Shown one piece after another: positions 1 through 10,500 of a stretch of 64,000 nt of DNA. Source of the stretch: Pyxicephalus adspersus (Eukaryota; Chordata; Amphibia; Anura; Pyxicephalidae); assembly GCF_032062135.1 (NCBI RefSeq), contig NC_092859.1:52634716-52698715 (forward strand), read 5' to 3'. Both the position numbers and the translations under genes were made by a program. Every line of letters starts with the position of its first letter. Position 1 is the first letter of the stretch. Below the pieces are notes generated by a model. That model saw only the letters and a program-made list of their open reading frames with translations. It had not been told where the DNA came from and ran no database searches.

Positions 1-664
1 AAAGAAATAATGAATTATATTAAAAAGGTCCTTTTCATGTGAGCTAACATTTGACTTTAGCACAAAGAGATATTTTAGAACACGTAAATATTTTTAGTTT
101 TCTCATTTTGTTACCAAATTTCAGACCTTACATGGAGGTTGTTTAGACTATTGACACCTTATATACCTGTGATTAGAGATGTGTACATACGAGGGCTAGG
201 CATGCTGTGTGTCTGAGCTTTGTCTAAGTGTAATACAGAGGTTTGTAGAGTTTAAGGTACATAGGTTAATTCATGCAAGGTAAATAAGTGCTCTCTTTTT
301 TACAATATGCATTGCCTCTGGACCTAGAGCATAAATGGTCAGTGAAACTTATGTGAACATGAAGCAAATTATTAAAAAAGAACATTTTAAAATACATTTG
401 CTAATTTGTGATTTTTGACACATTAACATGATTTTTTTATGGTACTTACGGTTTCAAGAACTTTTTGCCTTCCTGAACTTGGCATTTGACCTTCCCAGAA
501 TGTGTAAATAAGGTATATTGTGTATGGTTTTGAACCAAGAAATAGGTCTATTTTGGAGTGAAAACATCACCTGGTGCATTGCATAGGGAGGCACACCTAG
601 GTGCTCAGATTTGCAAATTAGACTGGTGTTGGCTTCCTAATGGAAGGGAGAACCTTTACTCTAA
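1..664. other. No recognised feature
   Basis: AT-rich sequence with no ORF, repeat terminus or RNA gene that I can support. If gene order resembles that around human FGF18, this end could approach the 3' end of a convergent neighbour such as FBXW11, but nothing in the sequence shows it. Confidence 0.4.
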
Positions 665-877
665 GGCCCTGATTTATTAACGTTCTCCAAGGCTGGAGAG
701 GATACACTTTCATCAGTGAAGCTGGGTGATCCAGCAAACCTGGAATGGATCTGGTCCAGGATTGAAAACATTTGCTAATGACTTTTAGGATATCCATTCC
801 GGGTTTGCTGGATCACCCAGCTTCACAGATGAAAGTGTATTGTCTCCAGCCTTGGAGAACATTAATAAATCGGGGCC
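665..877. mobile_element. Palindromic MITE, copy 1
   Basis: A 213-bp foldback element runs from GGCCCTGATTTATTAA to TTAATAAATCGGGGCC. Each arm contains CTCCAAGGCTGGAGA, a GTGAAGCTGGGTGATCCAGC block and GGAATGGAT; the other arm repeats these as reverse complements. The centre carries TCCAGGATTGAAAACATTTGCTA. Four more copies in this window share these blocks. It is non-coding and must have been mobilised by a transposase supplied elsewhere. No clear target duplication is visible here. Confidence 0.85.
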
Positions 878-3560
878 ACAGGTATCTGGTCAGGTTTCTG
901 TTCTTCAGACAATACAGAAGTTGGTTGTTACCATGTATTTAAAGAAGGCCTGCTTCTTGACTGATGATATCATTTGCAGTTAAGCTGACATATACCCCTT
1001 TTACCATTATTAGTAGTGTTTGTTAAGCACCAACAGAGGATATATTTGAGAATCTTCATTTACATAGCACACTAACTTCTGGGATATTGTGTAAAATAGA
1101 TTGTTCTTTTAATTGATATCTTTAAAGAGAACTGTTAAAAAGTTGAGTACTGCTATGACTACCTTGGTTTTAATGGCACAGAATGCAAATACCTTCAATA
1201 TACTTGTAACAAAACTGGTACTTTCTGGTCTTCCTCATCCCTTGTTTTGGGTCAGTAATGTACTAAGATTTTATTTAGGAGGGGAGCTGGTAGTTTATGC
1301 TTTCGAAAAGAAACTTTTTGCTTTGGAGAAAATATGGGCACTCCCTTTGGTGACTTATTTCATGACATGTACTACTTTCTTAATCACTGTAAAGTATTGA
1401 ACCCAATGAAACCAGAATTCCTGATCTGCTTAGTTGTTCTAGGACTTTAAACTGAAGTGTATCTAAAGCCAATATTTTTTTTCCCCTTTTCCATACTTAA
1501 GGGTCTCACATTGAATCCATGCTTTTTTATGTGTCTCATTTGAGAGATTACTGCAGAGCTGCCTGTGCTATGGAAAATGAAGGGAGAAGGACAAGTAGGA
1601 GGCACCCTGCTGGGTCCTTTCTAATACTAAACAATCGCTATCCTTGGTGGTCTGTTGTATCATTAACATTGCTTCAGACAATTACACTAATGCCAGATTT
1701 TTATGCCTTCCACATCAATACAAAGCTAGTGCAAGTCTTAAGCCAGAGCCTTTTTCCTAACTGTCTCCCAGACGAATAGAGTCAATCTCCCTAGCCAGGA
1801 CACAAGCAGCAATACCAAATGCCAGGTATTACCTCCACCAATACAAATCTATCAATCTTGACTTTAGATACTTTTAAAATTCTAAGACCAGTAGGTAGCA
1901 CTTGGTCAATAATAGAGCATACTTTTTCTTTTAGTACAAAATGACATTTATATTGTTCCCATTATGTCATTTTCTATTTAAAATATTCTATTTGAATTTA
2001 TTTACAAATTCCAAAGTTATGTATATGTATGTAATCATTAAAGTGTATGTAAAGCCATAGTGTTTCTGTTAAGTTATGAGTAGAAGAGGGAAAGATTAGA
2101 AGCTCTGCTAGGTGTTATTGCGTGTTTTGATCCCAGTCAGTAGATGTATCTTCTCCATTTGTTCTGGTCTCCACTGACACTGAAATAGAGAATGATGGGA
2201 AAATCTAAAAGTTTGACTTGTAACCAATACAGTAATAGAGGGAAAGTCATCCATGGGGGCCACTTGTTTTGGTAACAACTTCAATGACTTGATAGGAAAA
2301 AATTCTTAACCATTCCATTCTCTATGCCAAATAGGATTTAAACATTTGAACGATTGGATATACTGTAATGATCAGACCACTCAAAATTAATATTTCAGTT
2401 TTGGATAGATTCATACTGCCTAAATCTGTATAACACTATATCTCTTGGGAAAATCAAATAGAGAATTTTTTATAGTTTCTAGATCTACCCAGCGGCTGCC
2501 CATTACAAGAATTTATTACTCTCATTGCTTGAATTTCCATGTGCAGCCATGTCAGTTGCAGTAGTCTGATTAAAGCAGACCTAGATTCAACCATATCCTT
2601 CAAATAAACAAGCCCTTTGTAAATGCTACAGCGTTTATAAAAGATATCTTGCATGTTTTCAATTTTGTCTAGGCCCACTTCTTTATCTATTCAGCTGCAC
2701 TGTTTGGCTACAAAGCAGCCCCTATTTGTCAAAGTAATAAATCTGCTGATGTGAACTAACTCTTACACCAAGAATCATTAGGGGGGCAAATCTAACAACT
2801 TTTCTATGTTTAAATCTGGCTCCTTTTATGATACCATCAGTTTAATAGCTGGTACACATGGGCAAATTTTGTTTTTTTACTTTAGAGTGATTTCTATTCT
2901 TTAAAAACAATTATATCTGAAGCAAATAATACTTCTGATTCATCATTACCAACCAAATTCCCGAACCTCAGTGCCAATATTGGCATTGTTGTTAAACCTT
3001 GTACTATTATATGCTTGTGTTGCATCAAGAGATATCTTATCTATTATGCACACAACAGGTGCATTCTTTTGACTAATGTACCAATCAGTAAGAGCGTACC
3101 TACCAAATACATGGTAACCATCTGATATGTACTCTACTTGCCATTTATAATACTCATAATCAATAGCAGCTGTTTAGTAAACATAGAAAACTCACTTCAC
3201 ATCCTGCCTTTGTCATTACAGTACTAAATCAAAACAGACTATGGTGATTGTGCAGTGGTTGGGACTTGGGACCAATCGATTAGCATCAGAAAGTTGAATG
3301 GTTAGCGGATCCACTCGTACACCAGACCTAATCCAGAAAAACCAGAGGCAGGATAAGTGTCTAATTTTGGAAAAAATTCTAACAGGTTCCTGTAAGGCTA
3401 CAAGAAAGGAGGTGTCTAAGCCCTGTCATTTGTATTGAAGTGTTTTGTGTCTTCTATTTTTAAATGATCTTCCAAAGTTAATTTGTGATTGTCCTAAAAA
3501 ATACCTATAAGTCAAATGTTCAGTATAAAGTAAATACATTTTAAGTATAAAGTATGGTTT
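878..3560. other. No recognised feature
   Basis: Mostly non-repetitive AT-rich sequence. The open frames at 1113-1400 and 1519-1779 (plus) show no recognised domain and begin after no detectable promoter or splice signal; I treat them as chance ORFs. A long UTR of a gene outside the window is possible but unproven. Confidence 0.4.
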
Positions 3561-3565
3561 AAGAC

Positions 3566-4072
3566 TTGCACTCACCAGCCACTTTATTAGGTACACCTGT
3601 TCAACTGACAACACTCGGTGCCACTCCTGTCAGCTTAAAACAGGCACCTGAGGCTACAATTTGCATGGGCTCACCAAAATTGGACAAGAGAAGACTGCAA
3701 GAAAGTTGCCAGGCCTGTTAAGTCACAATTACCGCTGCAACATTTGGGTGGTATGGTCAGATTATGGCATAAATAACATAAAAGTATGGGCCCATCCTGC
3801 CTTGTATCAACAGCTCAGGCTGCTTCTGGTGATGTAAGGGTGTAGCGAATATTTTGTGACACACCTGGTGCCCCTTAGTAAGCAACCAACTAACTGAGCA
3901 TCCATTAAATGCCAAAGTCTACCTTAGCAATGTTGCTCACCACTTACATCCCTTTATGATAGCAGTGTGCCCATCTTCTTAATAGATACTTCCAGCAGGA
4001 TAATGTGCCAGTTAATAAAGATGAACCCGGAACTATCATGGTGTACCCAATGAAGTAGTCAGTGAGTGTATG
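3566..4072 (+). mobile_element. Tc1/mariner transposon, internally deleted
   Basis: The left end reads ACTCACCAGCCACTTTATTA then GGTACACCTGTTCAACT. The right end reads TGGTGTACCCAATGAAGTAG then TCAGTGAGTGTA, an imperfect inverted copy. These are the termini of a Tc1-type element widespread in fish and frogs. Just inside the left end the sequence jumps into the transposase middle (GTGCCACTCCTGTCAGCT, then CTCACCAAAATTGGACAAG), so roughly the first half of the gene is missing. The remaining frame has several stops and lacks the C-terminal third before the right end. It is dead and non-autonomous. Confidence 0.85.
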
Positions 4073-5560
4073 TTGCTGTATATCCTGTCCAGACCTGGAA
4101 TTTCCATTGGGGATATCTTATTGTTCATTACACTAAGCTTTAAGATACAAGACAAAATATACTTACAGTGTACATATACTTACAGTGAACTGTGGTTCAT
4201 TTTCAAACACACAAATAACAAAATAGGTCTTAACGTGTTTTGCCCTATGAGCTTCCTTAGGAGATAATGAGAACCATTAAACAACTACCTATAAAGGATA
4301 ATGATGTATCAGAATACGGGGACATTGTAGGTATACATATAATGATACATAAATTATGTAAATATAAACTAATATGTAACCTCTCAAAAGTACTGCATTA
4401 TAATTAGGTACCATCAAATATTATTAGATTTTTTATCTTATGAACCGGTGCGAGTGTGGACAAAGGATCAGCTCAACCCACTGGTAAAAATGACAGGCTC
4501 GACAGAACCAGTCGTCCGGCCCCCGCAAGTTGGGATATATTGTCTGGTATCCTAAACCTCAATGTAATGAAAGGGGCTACCTTGATTGTTAATATTTATG
4601 CTGTGATACTCACCTTTGTACATATTGTAGTGGTTACTACCTTTGCCACCTATTGAATTACTTTAATAACTATTAAATATATCTGGCAGACAAAAAAAAC
4701 CCTTCTTTCAATCTTTTTCTCTTGTATTTTCTGGGGTCTGGCATTAAATCTTCTTGATAGAAACCAGACTCTTACTTTTCTACCCTTTCCAATGAAAAAA
4801 AAAACAAAAAAACCTGGGTACAAACAGATCTACAAGGTATCGGTTTATTGAACCCCACTCAGGTTTGAGTGAAAGTCATAAAAAACCGTCCTGAATGCAG
4901 CAATATGTTACGTGTATATGGCTTCTTTTGTGCTTTTAAAACCATGTTTTGCTGTTTGAGTTACTTTGTAATGCAGCATATTTCTTCTTTACTCTTCAAG
5001 TTTTAATATGTTATGTACAGTTTTATACAATGAACAACTGTGTCTTATATAAAATTTAAGACAAAAAAAAGAATTATATTTTGTTAAAGCTGCATTAGGG
5101 CATGTACAACAAATTAATTTAAATAATCAGGGAGAAAACAATATTTTTGAATCTTTAAACATAGTAAAATATATCTTCTGTTAGGCATTTAGGTATATGC
5201 ATATTCAGTTTTGAAGCTTTAGTCTAAGGTTTTTATTACTGTTTAGTAATTGGGTAGAATACCTCTCAGCTCCTGTGCAGTAGCTACCCTAATGCATAGA
5301 GTATTAGTAAGAATAGAAGTAAGTGTGAATACAATAAGGTAACAGGCACCAACAAAAATCTGGCAAAGGTTTTATCTCTTTTCCACACAATAAAAAAAAA
5401 TACTTCCCACACCTCTTTCAGTAATAGTAGCACTGGAAATAAAAGTGATCTCAAAAAAGCAGACACAGCTGTAAAAACCTTACATGTTCTCACTCCTAAT
5501 TAAGGTACCCAAAACTATAAAAGAGTTGGGTATCAACTAGTACTAATTTGGGGATTGTTG
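4073..5560. other. Mostly unassigned; repeat-like motif near 4220
   Basis: No gene is supported. An AACGTGTTTTGCCCTATGAG stretch near 4222 resembles a motif common in amphibian repeats and has a relative near 50838. The segment 4440-4700, ending in a TTAATAACTATTAAATATATC tail, may be the 3' end of a retroelement, but I could not assign it. Confidence 0.35.
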
Positions 5561-5568
5561 GTTAAAGT

Positions 5569-5860
5569 GGACCTATCATCAGAATTTTTACTTTACATAT
5601 AAGGGTTGTTTTTTATAACACCCTTTTTAAAAAAAAAAAAAAAAAAAAAGCTTCTTCTTTTTACGGCAATCAATACAAAATGGGAGCGCAAAGCCTCCTG
5701 GGATATTTAGGTTATGCATCCCAGGAGGCTCCTGGTCCAATGTCAGGCATGATGCATGCGTGTCGATCTCACGCATGCGCATAACGGCGTTGGACCCAAT
5801 CAAAGACATCTCCAGTGAGATCGAGGAGTCTGCCAAATTAAATATGTAATTTTTGTTTTA
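5569..5860. repeat. Unclassified interspersed repeat with hairpin and poly(A)
   Basis: A GTGGACCTATCATCAGAATT start, a 21-base A run at 5629-5649 and a hairpin (AAAGCCTCCTGGGAT ... ATCCCAGGAGGCTCC, about 5689-5731) look like a dispersed frog repeat. GC content and CpG density rise over 5690-5830 relative to the flanks, which also suggests an insertion. The family is not identified. Confidence 0.4.
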
Positions 5861-5889
5861 CAGTTTAGCTCTGCTTTAGGAGGCTAAGC

Positions 5890-5980
5890 TTTAATGTATT
5901 TAATGTACAGCGCTGCGTAATATGTTGGCGCTATATAAACCCTGTTTATTAATAATAATAATAATAATAATAAAAATAAT
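5890..5980 (+). mobile_element. L2-type LINE or SINE 3' tail, copy 1
   Basis: The segment TTAATGTACAGCGCTGCGTA, then ATATGTTGGCGCTATATAAA, followed by a run of AAT units, is the conserved 3' end of L2-like LINEs and of SINEs that share it. Only the tail is present, as expected for strong 5' truncation. The same tail is at 12619-12680. Confidence 0.75.
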
Positions 5981-7110
5981 GTGTTGGAATACACAGTACA
6001 TGGTGTTGATTCAGTTTAAAAGTTAGAAAGTTGGCAAAATGAAAATAGGTTGTGGTATTCATAAAGCCATGACTCCTTACAAATCACCACATACACACAC
6101 ACTAAAGTCCAATAAAGTTGTGCAGTGTTTAAGCCTTGCTTTAAAAAACTTTACCCTAACTTTACCCTAAAGAACATTGGTTTCAGCAGCATTCATCAAG
6201 TATCAGAAAAATTAAAGACACTTTTTAAAAAGTTGTAGGCTGAAATAACTAAGAGTATTAAGTTTTGTACAGACACTAGATTGCTGTTGTCCAAGACAAG
6301 CATTTGTGAATATTATGGGTGAAAACCTGGCATTTGTACCGATGTCCCTCAACATTGTTTAGTGACCCATTCCTGCTAGTTTTCCTAAAGCTAAACTAAA
6401 CGCTAGAAGAAAAAAAAAATGCGGAAAGGACAGGCAATGTAATATCCCCATTTTTTTTTTCCTCCGGTAACGGTTAGGCAGGTAAGTATGTTTTAGTGTA
6501 AAGGGACATAGCCTTCTGCGATAATAAGCTGCCTGATTCCAAACTTTCAAAGCAGAACTTTAGTTCCATTATAACAAAAAGATTAAGCAGGGCACCTTAT
6601 GCTTGTTTTCCCTGTGTTGTCAGTACAGCACTTCCACTGTCTTTTGACATTATGAATAAAGATTGGAATCTGTAGAGGTTCTCATAGTAGGGGAAGAAGC
6701 AGAGAGAGAGGGATATATTACAATATAAGTGAAGTGACTATGTTATATGAAATAACACTTCTATTTAATTCCAACCCCTCTTTTCCCGCTATTTCCTGGT
6801 TTATTTTGATACTTCCCTAGGTAAAAGCAAAACAAAAAAATAATCCAAATGTTTAATTGCAATATTTTTTTATTTACATAAATATATACTGTATATACTT
6901 GAATGTAAACAATCCAAATATTAATCAAGGTACCTACTTTTACCTTAAAAAAAAACAGGAATATTACATCAAGTCAAGTGTATACGTAGGGCTAACAATG
7001 CAGCTGCTAACAAACTAACTTTGAAAATAGTAATCAATAAAATTAATGTGAAAATATTAAACAATATTAAAAAGAAAAAAAAATGTAAAATTACTTGGGG
7101 TCCAGTCAGT
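5981..7110. other. No recognised feature
   Basis: AT-rich sequence with several A runs. No element termini or coding potential that I can support. Confidence 0.35.
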
Positions 7111-7114
7111 GTTT

Positions 7115-7137
7115 ATGTGTGTGTGTGTGTGTGTGTG

Positions 7138-7181
<44 letters not shown>

Positions 7182-7196
7182 TATAGATATATTTTT
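7115..7196. repeat. (GT)n and (TA)n microsatellite
   Basis: A GT run of about 24 bases passes into an alternating TA run that ends in TATAGATATAGATATA. Compound dinucleotide arrays like this are highly variable and give polymerase slippage. Confidence 0.95.
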
Positions 7197-7599
7197 TTAT
7201 TTGCTGTTTTTACAGGTTAAAGTATTTTGTACTTTTGAATTGGTTATGATTAGTCACTTGCCCATAAATTATCTTTTTTGCATGGTTGTTGGCCAGCAGT
7301 AGTTGGTGCTGTATACTGTGTAAAATAACTCTAATATTAAACTGCCCAGACAATGCCCAGCCCCACAGGGGATTTTAGAGGTATAAATGGAGGGATAAAG
7401 GAAGACTTTACAAGCAAATAACACACATATATATTCAAATAGGAAAATGTTGTTTTTAATTGCCTAGTGACCGGGTCACTTTAAACACTTGGAGTGGAGG
7501 AGATACCAGGGGTTGGCTTTTACACAGAAAGAGTTGGGCAGGGCTATAGAAGTGTAACAACCTATCAGCAGAGCCAGTATGTGGGGGAGCTTAGCCAGA

Positions 7600-8165
7600 G
7601 CCCTACAAGATAAACTCCATGGGACTACTCATGTACATGTTTCTGACCAAACTGTAACCAACAGATTTGACAAAAAGGTTGACTGACATCCTTTAGTGCA
7701 ACCTGTGCTCACACTGGCCAGAGATCACTACTATTTGTAGGTTGCTGCCTGGAATATCATCAAGCAGTGGGTCACTAATAGTCTTGGCGGCATATCTTAG
7801 AGGGATAACACAGACCTCAAGATGCTAGTTGTTAGTACACTGATTTCTGGTAGATTTTGGGAATCCACAGACCAATGGACAATGCCCAATGCTTCATGCG
7901 TCTGAGGTATTCCAATTACTTTCTGGATCATAAAGGCATTAATATCACCGATTGCCCCCCACATTTCTAAGACCTGACTCCATTAGAGATTTTGGGATAT
8001 TCTGCATGACATATTTAATGTTATTTTGTGACAGAACCACATACTGTCAAGGAGCTCACTGATGCCCTGATCTAAGGTCAGGAATCCCCCCCACGCACTA
8101 TCCACTTTAGAAGCATGTCCAGACATTGTTGGGAATGCATACAGGCATGTGGGGGTCATACATAA
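7600..8165 (+). pseudogene. Tc1-like transposase remnant
   Basis: The translated plus strand gives broken Tc1 transposase C-terminal motifs: near 7975 a CTGACTCCATTAGAGATTTTG stretch (LTPLEILG, the degenerate D-P-N-P-I-E box), then a TVKELTDAL block, and near 8105 an RSMSRHCWECIQACGGHT block matching the family end RSMPRRCQAVIQARGGHT. Upstream sequence matches the helix-turn-helix and catalytic middle only weakly. Frameshifts and stops make it inactive. Terminal inverted repeats are not recognised. Confidence 0.65.
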
Positions 8166-9029
8166 TACTGAACCACATAATTTTAAAAGCTCTCCAGATT
8201 GGAAAAAAAAGACTATAATAGGTAAACCTGGGTGATCAAACCTTTTCCTTTTTATACAAAATTAAAAATAAATATGTTTTTTGCATTCTTTTAAGCCTGA
8301 ACCAGTGTTAAACCTTCATAAAGCCTTGGTACATTCACATTTCCTGTTGCTGTATATAAAGTATAGACTCTGCAAGTATAGGAAAATAGTTGTCGATATG
8401 CCAGGTCAGCATTCAACTTTCAATTTTCTATTGTGGGTTAACATCACGCAGCATTTTGTACTTACAATGTGCCAATTGTTATAACTTTTCATTGTTTTTT
8501 CATTGTTTTCTTGTTGAAGCTGATTTTTATTTGGTGGGGGCTTTTTTCAGCTATATAATGGGATTTGGTCATGCCCATATTTGGTGTTTGTATAAGGAGT
8601 CTTTCAAGAAACCATCAACATTTTTGTTTTGTTAAAGTTTTGCATTGAGTATCTATGTGTTTGTCATTAAACAGGTAGTTTACAATAGGTGTTTTCTGTT
8701 CAAACCTTTTCTAATTGTGCATGTTTTTTTGTTATCGACGAGTAAATACATAAATATGTGTTTAAAGGTTATATATATTGTGACAAGGTGTCTCATGTCT
8801 TGGCAGGGAAAGTCTTAGATGTGGTGTATATAGTGCCCAGGCTAAGGTGTTTTGTCTATTAATGGCTCCAGGGAAAAGTATATTAGTCTGCCAGACAGTT
8901 GGCTTTCATGAAAAGCTGGTTTAAATGGTTCTGAAGCTAGACAAGGAAAAGTTGGGAGGGATCCTTGGCCACCCAATCAATGTCCTGGTCTTCACCTGGA
9001 TCTAGAAAGCACAGGTGCTTTATTTAGAG

Positions 9030-9696
9030 CAGGAGTGTCAAATTCTGTCCCCCAACATCCTTTTTTTTTTTTTTAAGCCCCCAAAGAAATCCTAAAAATG
9101 AACTGCAGCCCGTCGCTGCATTGAAATAGCCCCACCACTACAGTTCCCAGCATCACTCTCGTCTATAGACTAGCGGGCTCCCTGCCTATGTGTGTGCATT
9201 AACCTGTTTTATAGAGGCAAATAATGACAGGAATTTTAGTAGCTATTTCAATGAAAGAAAGGGTTTCAGCGGCGGGCCACTCATAAGATTTAGCTCTGCA
9301 TTGGCCGCGTCTGACATTTCCAGCACTCCCCCTCAGCTGTACTTTTCCTTGCTACTCCAAGGCATGGACTTGAATAGTTGGATTTTCATAGAAGAAAATT
9401 GGTATTAATATTGTAAGCCTGTGCAAAAAGGTTACCATTGAAATTTATCTCAGAAGACTACAAATAGAAAAAGAGGCATAGGGTTTTTTCTTAAATAAAA
9501 AAAAAAAATGTATGCGTCCTTCTCTATTATAAGCTTGTTTCATATTGAAAAACCTCTTTGTTTCCATATGAAAAGGGTTCATATCTTATGAGAAGGAAAA
9601 TGTCCTCAATTTTTTCAAAAAAATATTAAGGTTGGCCCGTGACTTTGTCTGTGTTTTTAATTTTGGCCCCCTGTGTATTTGAGTTTGACACCCCTG
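9030..9696. mobile_element. hAT non-autonomous element, copy 1
   Basis: The termini are CAGGAGTGTCAAATT on the left and AGTTTGACACCCCTG on the right, an inverted pair typical of hAT (Charlie-like) elements. The flanks carry an 8-bp target duplication, ATTTAGAG (9022-9029) and ATTTAAAG (9697-9704), with one mismatch. Eight-base duplications are the hAT hallmark. The inside (about 9240-9610) has no transposase that I can see. It sits inside the LTR-like sequence starting at 8779. Confidence 0.85.
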
Positions 9697-9778
9697 ATTT
9701 AAAGAATCGGTAACAGATTGCTGGGAGCTCAGTGGCTTCCCAAAATTTGAAGGGAAATGTGTAAATCTGAAAACCATA

Positions 9779-9780
9779 TA

Positions 9781-9834
<54 letters not shown>
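9779..9834. repeat. (TG)n and (TA)n microsatellite
   Basis: A short TG run followed by a TA run of more than 40 bases, lying between the two hAT insertions. Confidence 0.95.
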
Positions 9835-9837
<3 letters not shown>

Positions 9838-9886
9838 AAGGTGGTTTTCGCCAGCAGGTGGAGTACATCTCCGGTACACTCTAGTC

Positions 9887-10336
9887 CAAAAACTTAGACA
9901 AAGTCGCAGGCCAAACTTGAAACTGAAATAGGACCGCTACTACAATTCCCCGAGTCAAGAAAACAGTCCAATGCGGGGCTTAATGTTATGAGTGTCTGGA
10001 ACTCCCTCTTCACTGAAATAGCACCGCTGCTACAATTCCCTGCGTCTATAAAACAGTTCAATGCGGGGCCACGCATAGGCAGAGAGGCTGCTGATCTAAA
10101 GACGCGAGTGATGCTGCTACTATGATTCCCGGCATTACTTGCGGCTATAAAAACAGTGCAATGCGGGGCCACTCATAGGCAGAGAGGCCACTGGTCTATA
10201 TATGCGAGTGATGCCAGGATTGCCAGAATTGTAGTAGCGTCGCTATCTCAATGCAGCGGAGGGCCAGCTGCAATTCATATTTAGGATTCCTTTGGGGGCC
10301 AGAAAAAATGATGTTGACATGAGTTTGACACCCCTG
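9887..10336. mobile_element. hAT non-autonomous element, copy 2, missing its left terminus
   Basis: The right end GAGTTTGACACCCCTG is intact and is followed by CTCTAGTC (10337-10344), an exact copy of the 8 bases at 9879-9886. The left end begins directly at AAAAACTTAGACAAAGTC, a position some 30 bases inside the related element (compare the reverse complement of 9640-9690). The terminal CAGGGGTGTC block is therefore gone while the target duplication survives. The inside contains a roughly 90-bp tandem repeat. Confidence 0.8.
9931..10205. repeat. Tandem repeat, about 90-bp period, three units
   Basis: Units begin near 9931 (GGACCGCTACTACAATTCCC), 10021 (GCACCGCTGCTACAATTCCC) and 10111 (ATGCTGCTACTATGATTCCC). 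Units also share AAACAGT-CAATGCGGGGC and, in the last two, CATAGGCAGAGAGGC. The array is wholly inside hAT copy 2. Confidence 0.8.
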
Positions 10337-10500
10337 CTCTAGTCCTTTTTTGTGGACAGTGTTAGGCTCACCCAGATCCCTTTGCAACTACCCAACCATT
10401 CCTCCGCTCAGATCTCCACAACATAAAGGCTAGTTAATCAACACTCAGCTCCTGACAAGCTAAAGTTTTTCATTGGCTCTTAATTAACAGCTCCCAATGG

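Larger units (their letters stand above)
8779..10500 (+). mobile_element. Ty3/gypsy-type LTR, interrupted by two hAT elements
   Basis: The segment starts TGTGACAAGGTGTC and continues to 9029. It resumes at 9705-9878 and again after 10345, once the hAT insertions and a TA microsatellite are removed. A similar start, TGTGATAAGGTGTCACAATA, follows gypsy RNase H sequence at 43544, which suggests that both are LTR 5' ends of one family. The 3' boundary is only approximate. No coding sequence lies next to this copy. Confidence 0.45.

Noticed and set aside
1113..1779. Two open frames of 95 and 86 codons on the plus strand
   Set aside because: No recognisable domain, no splice or promoter context, and composition like the surrounding AT-rich DNA.
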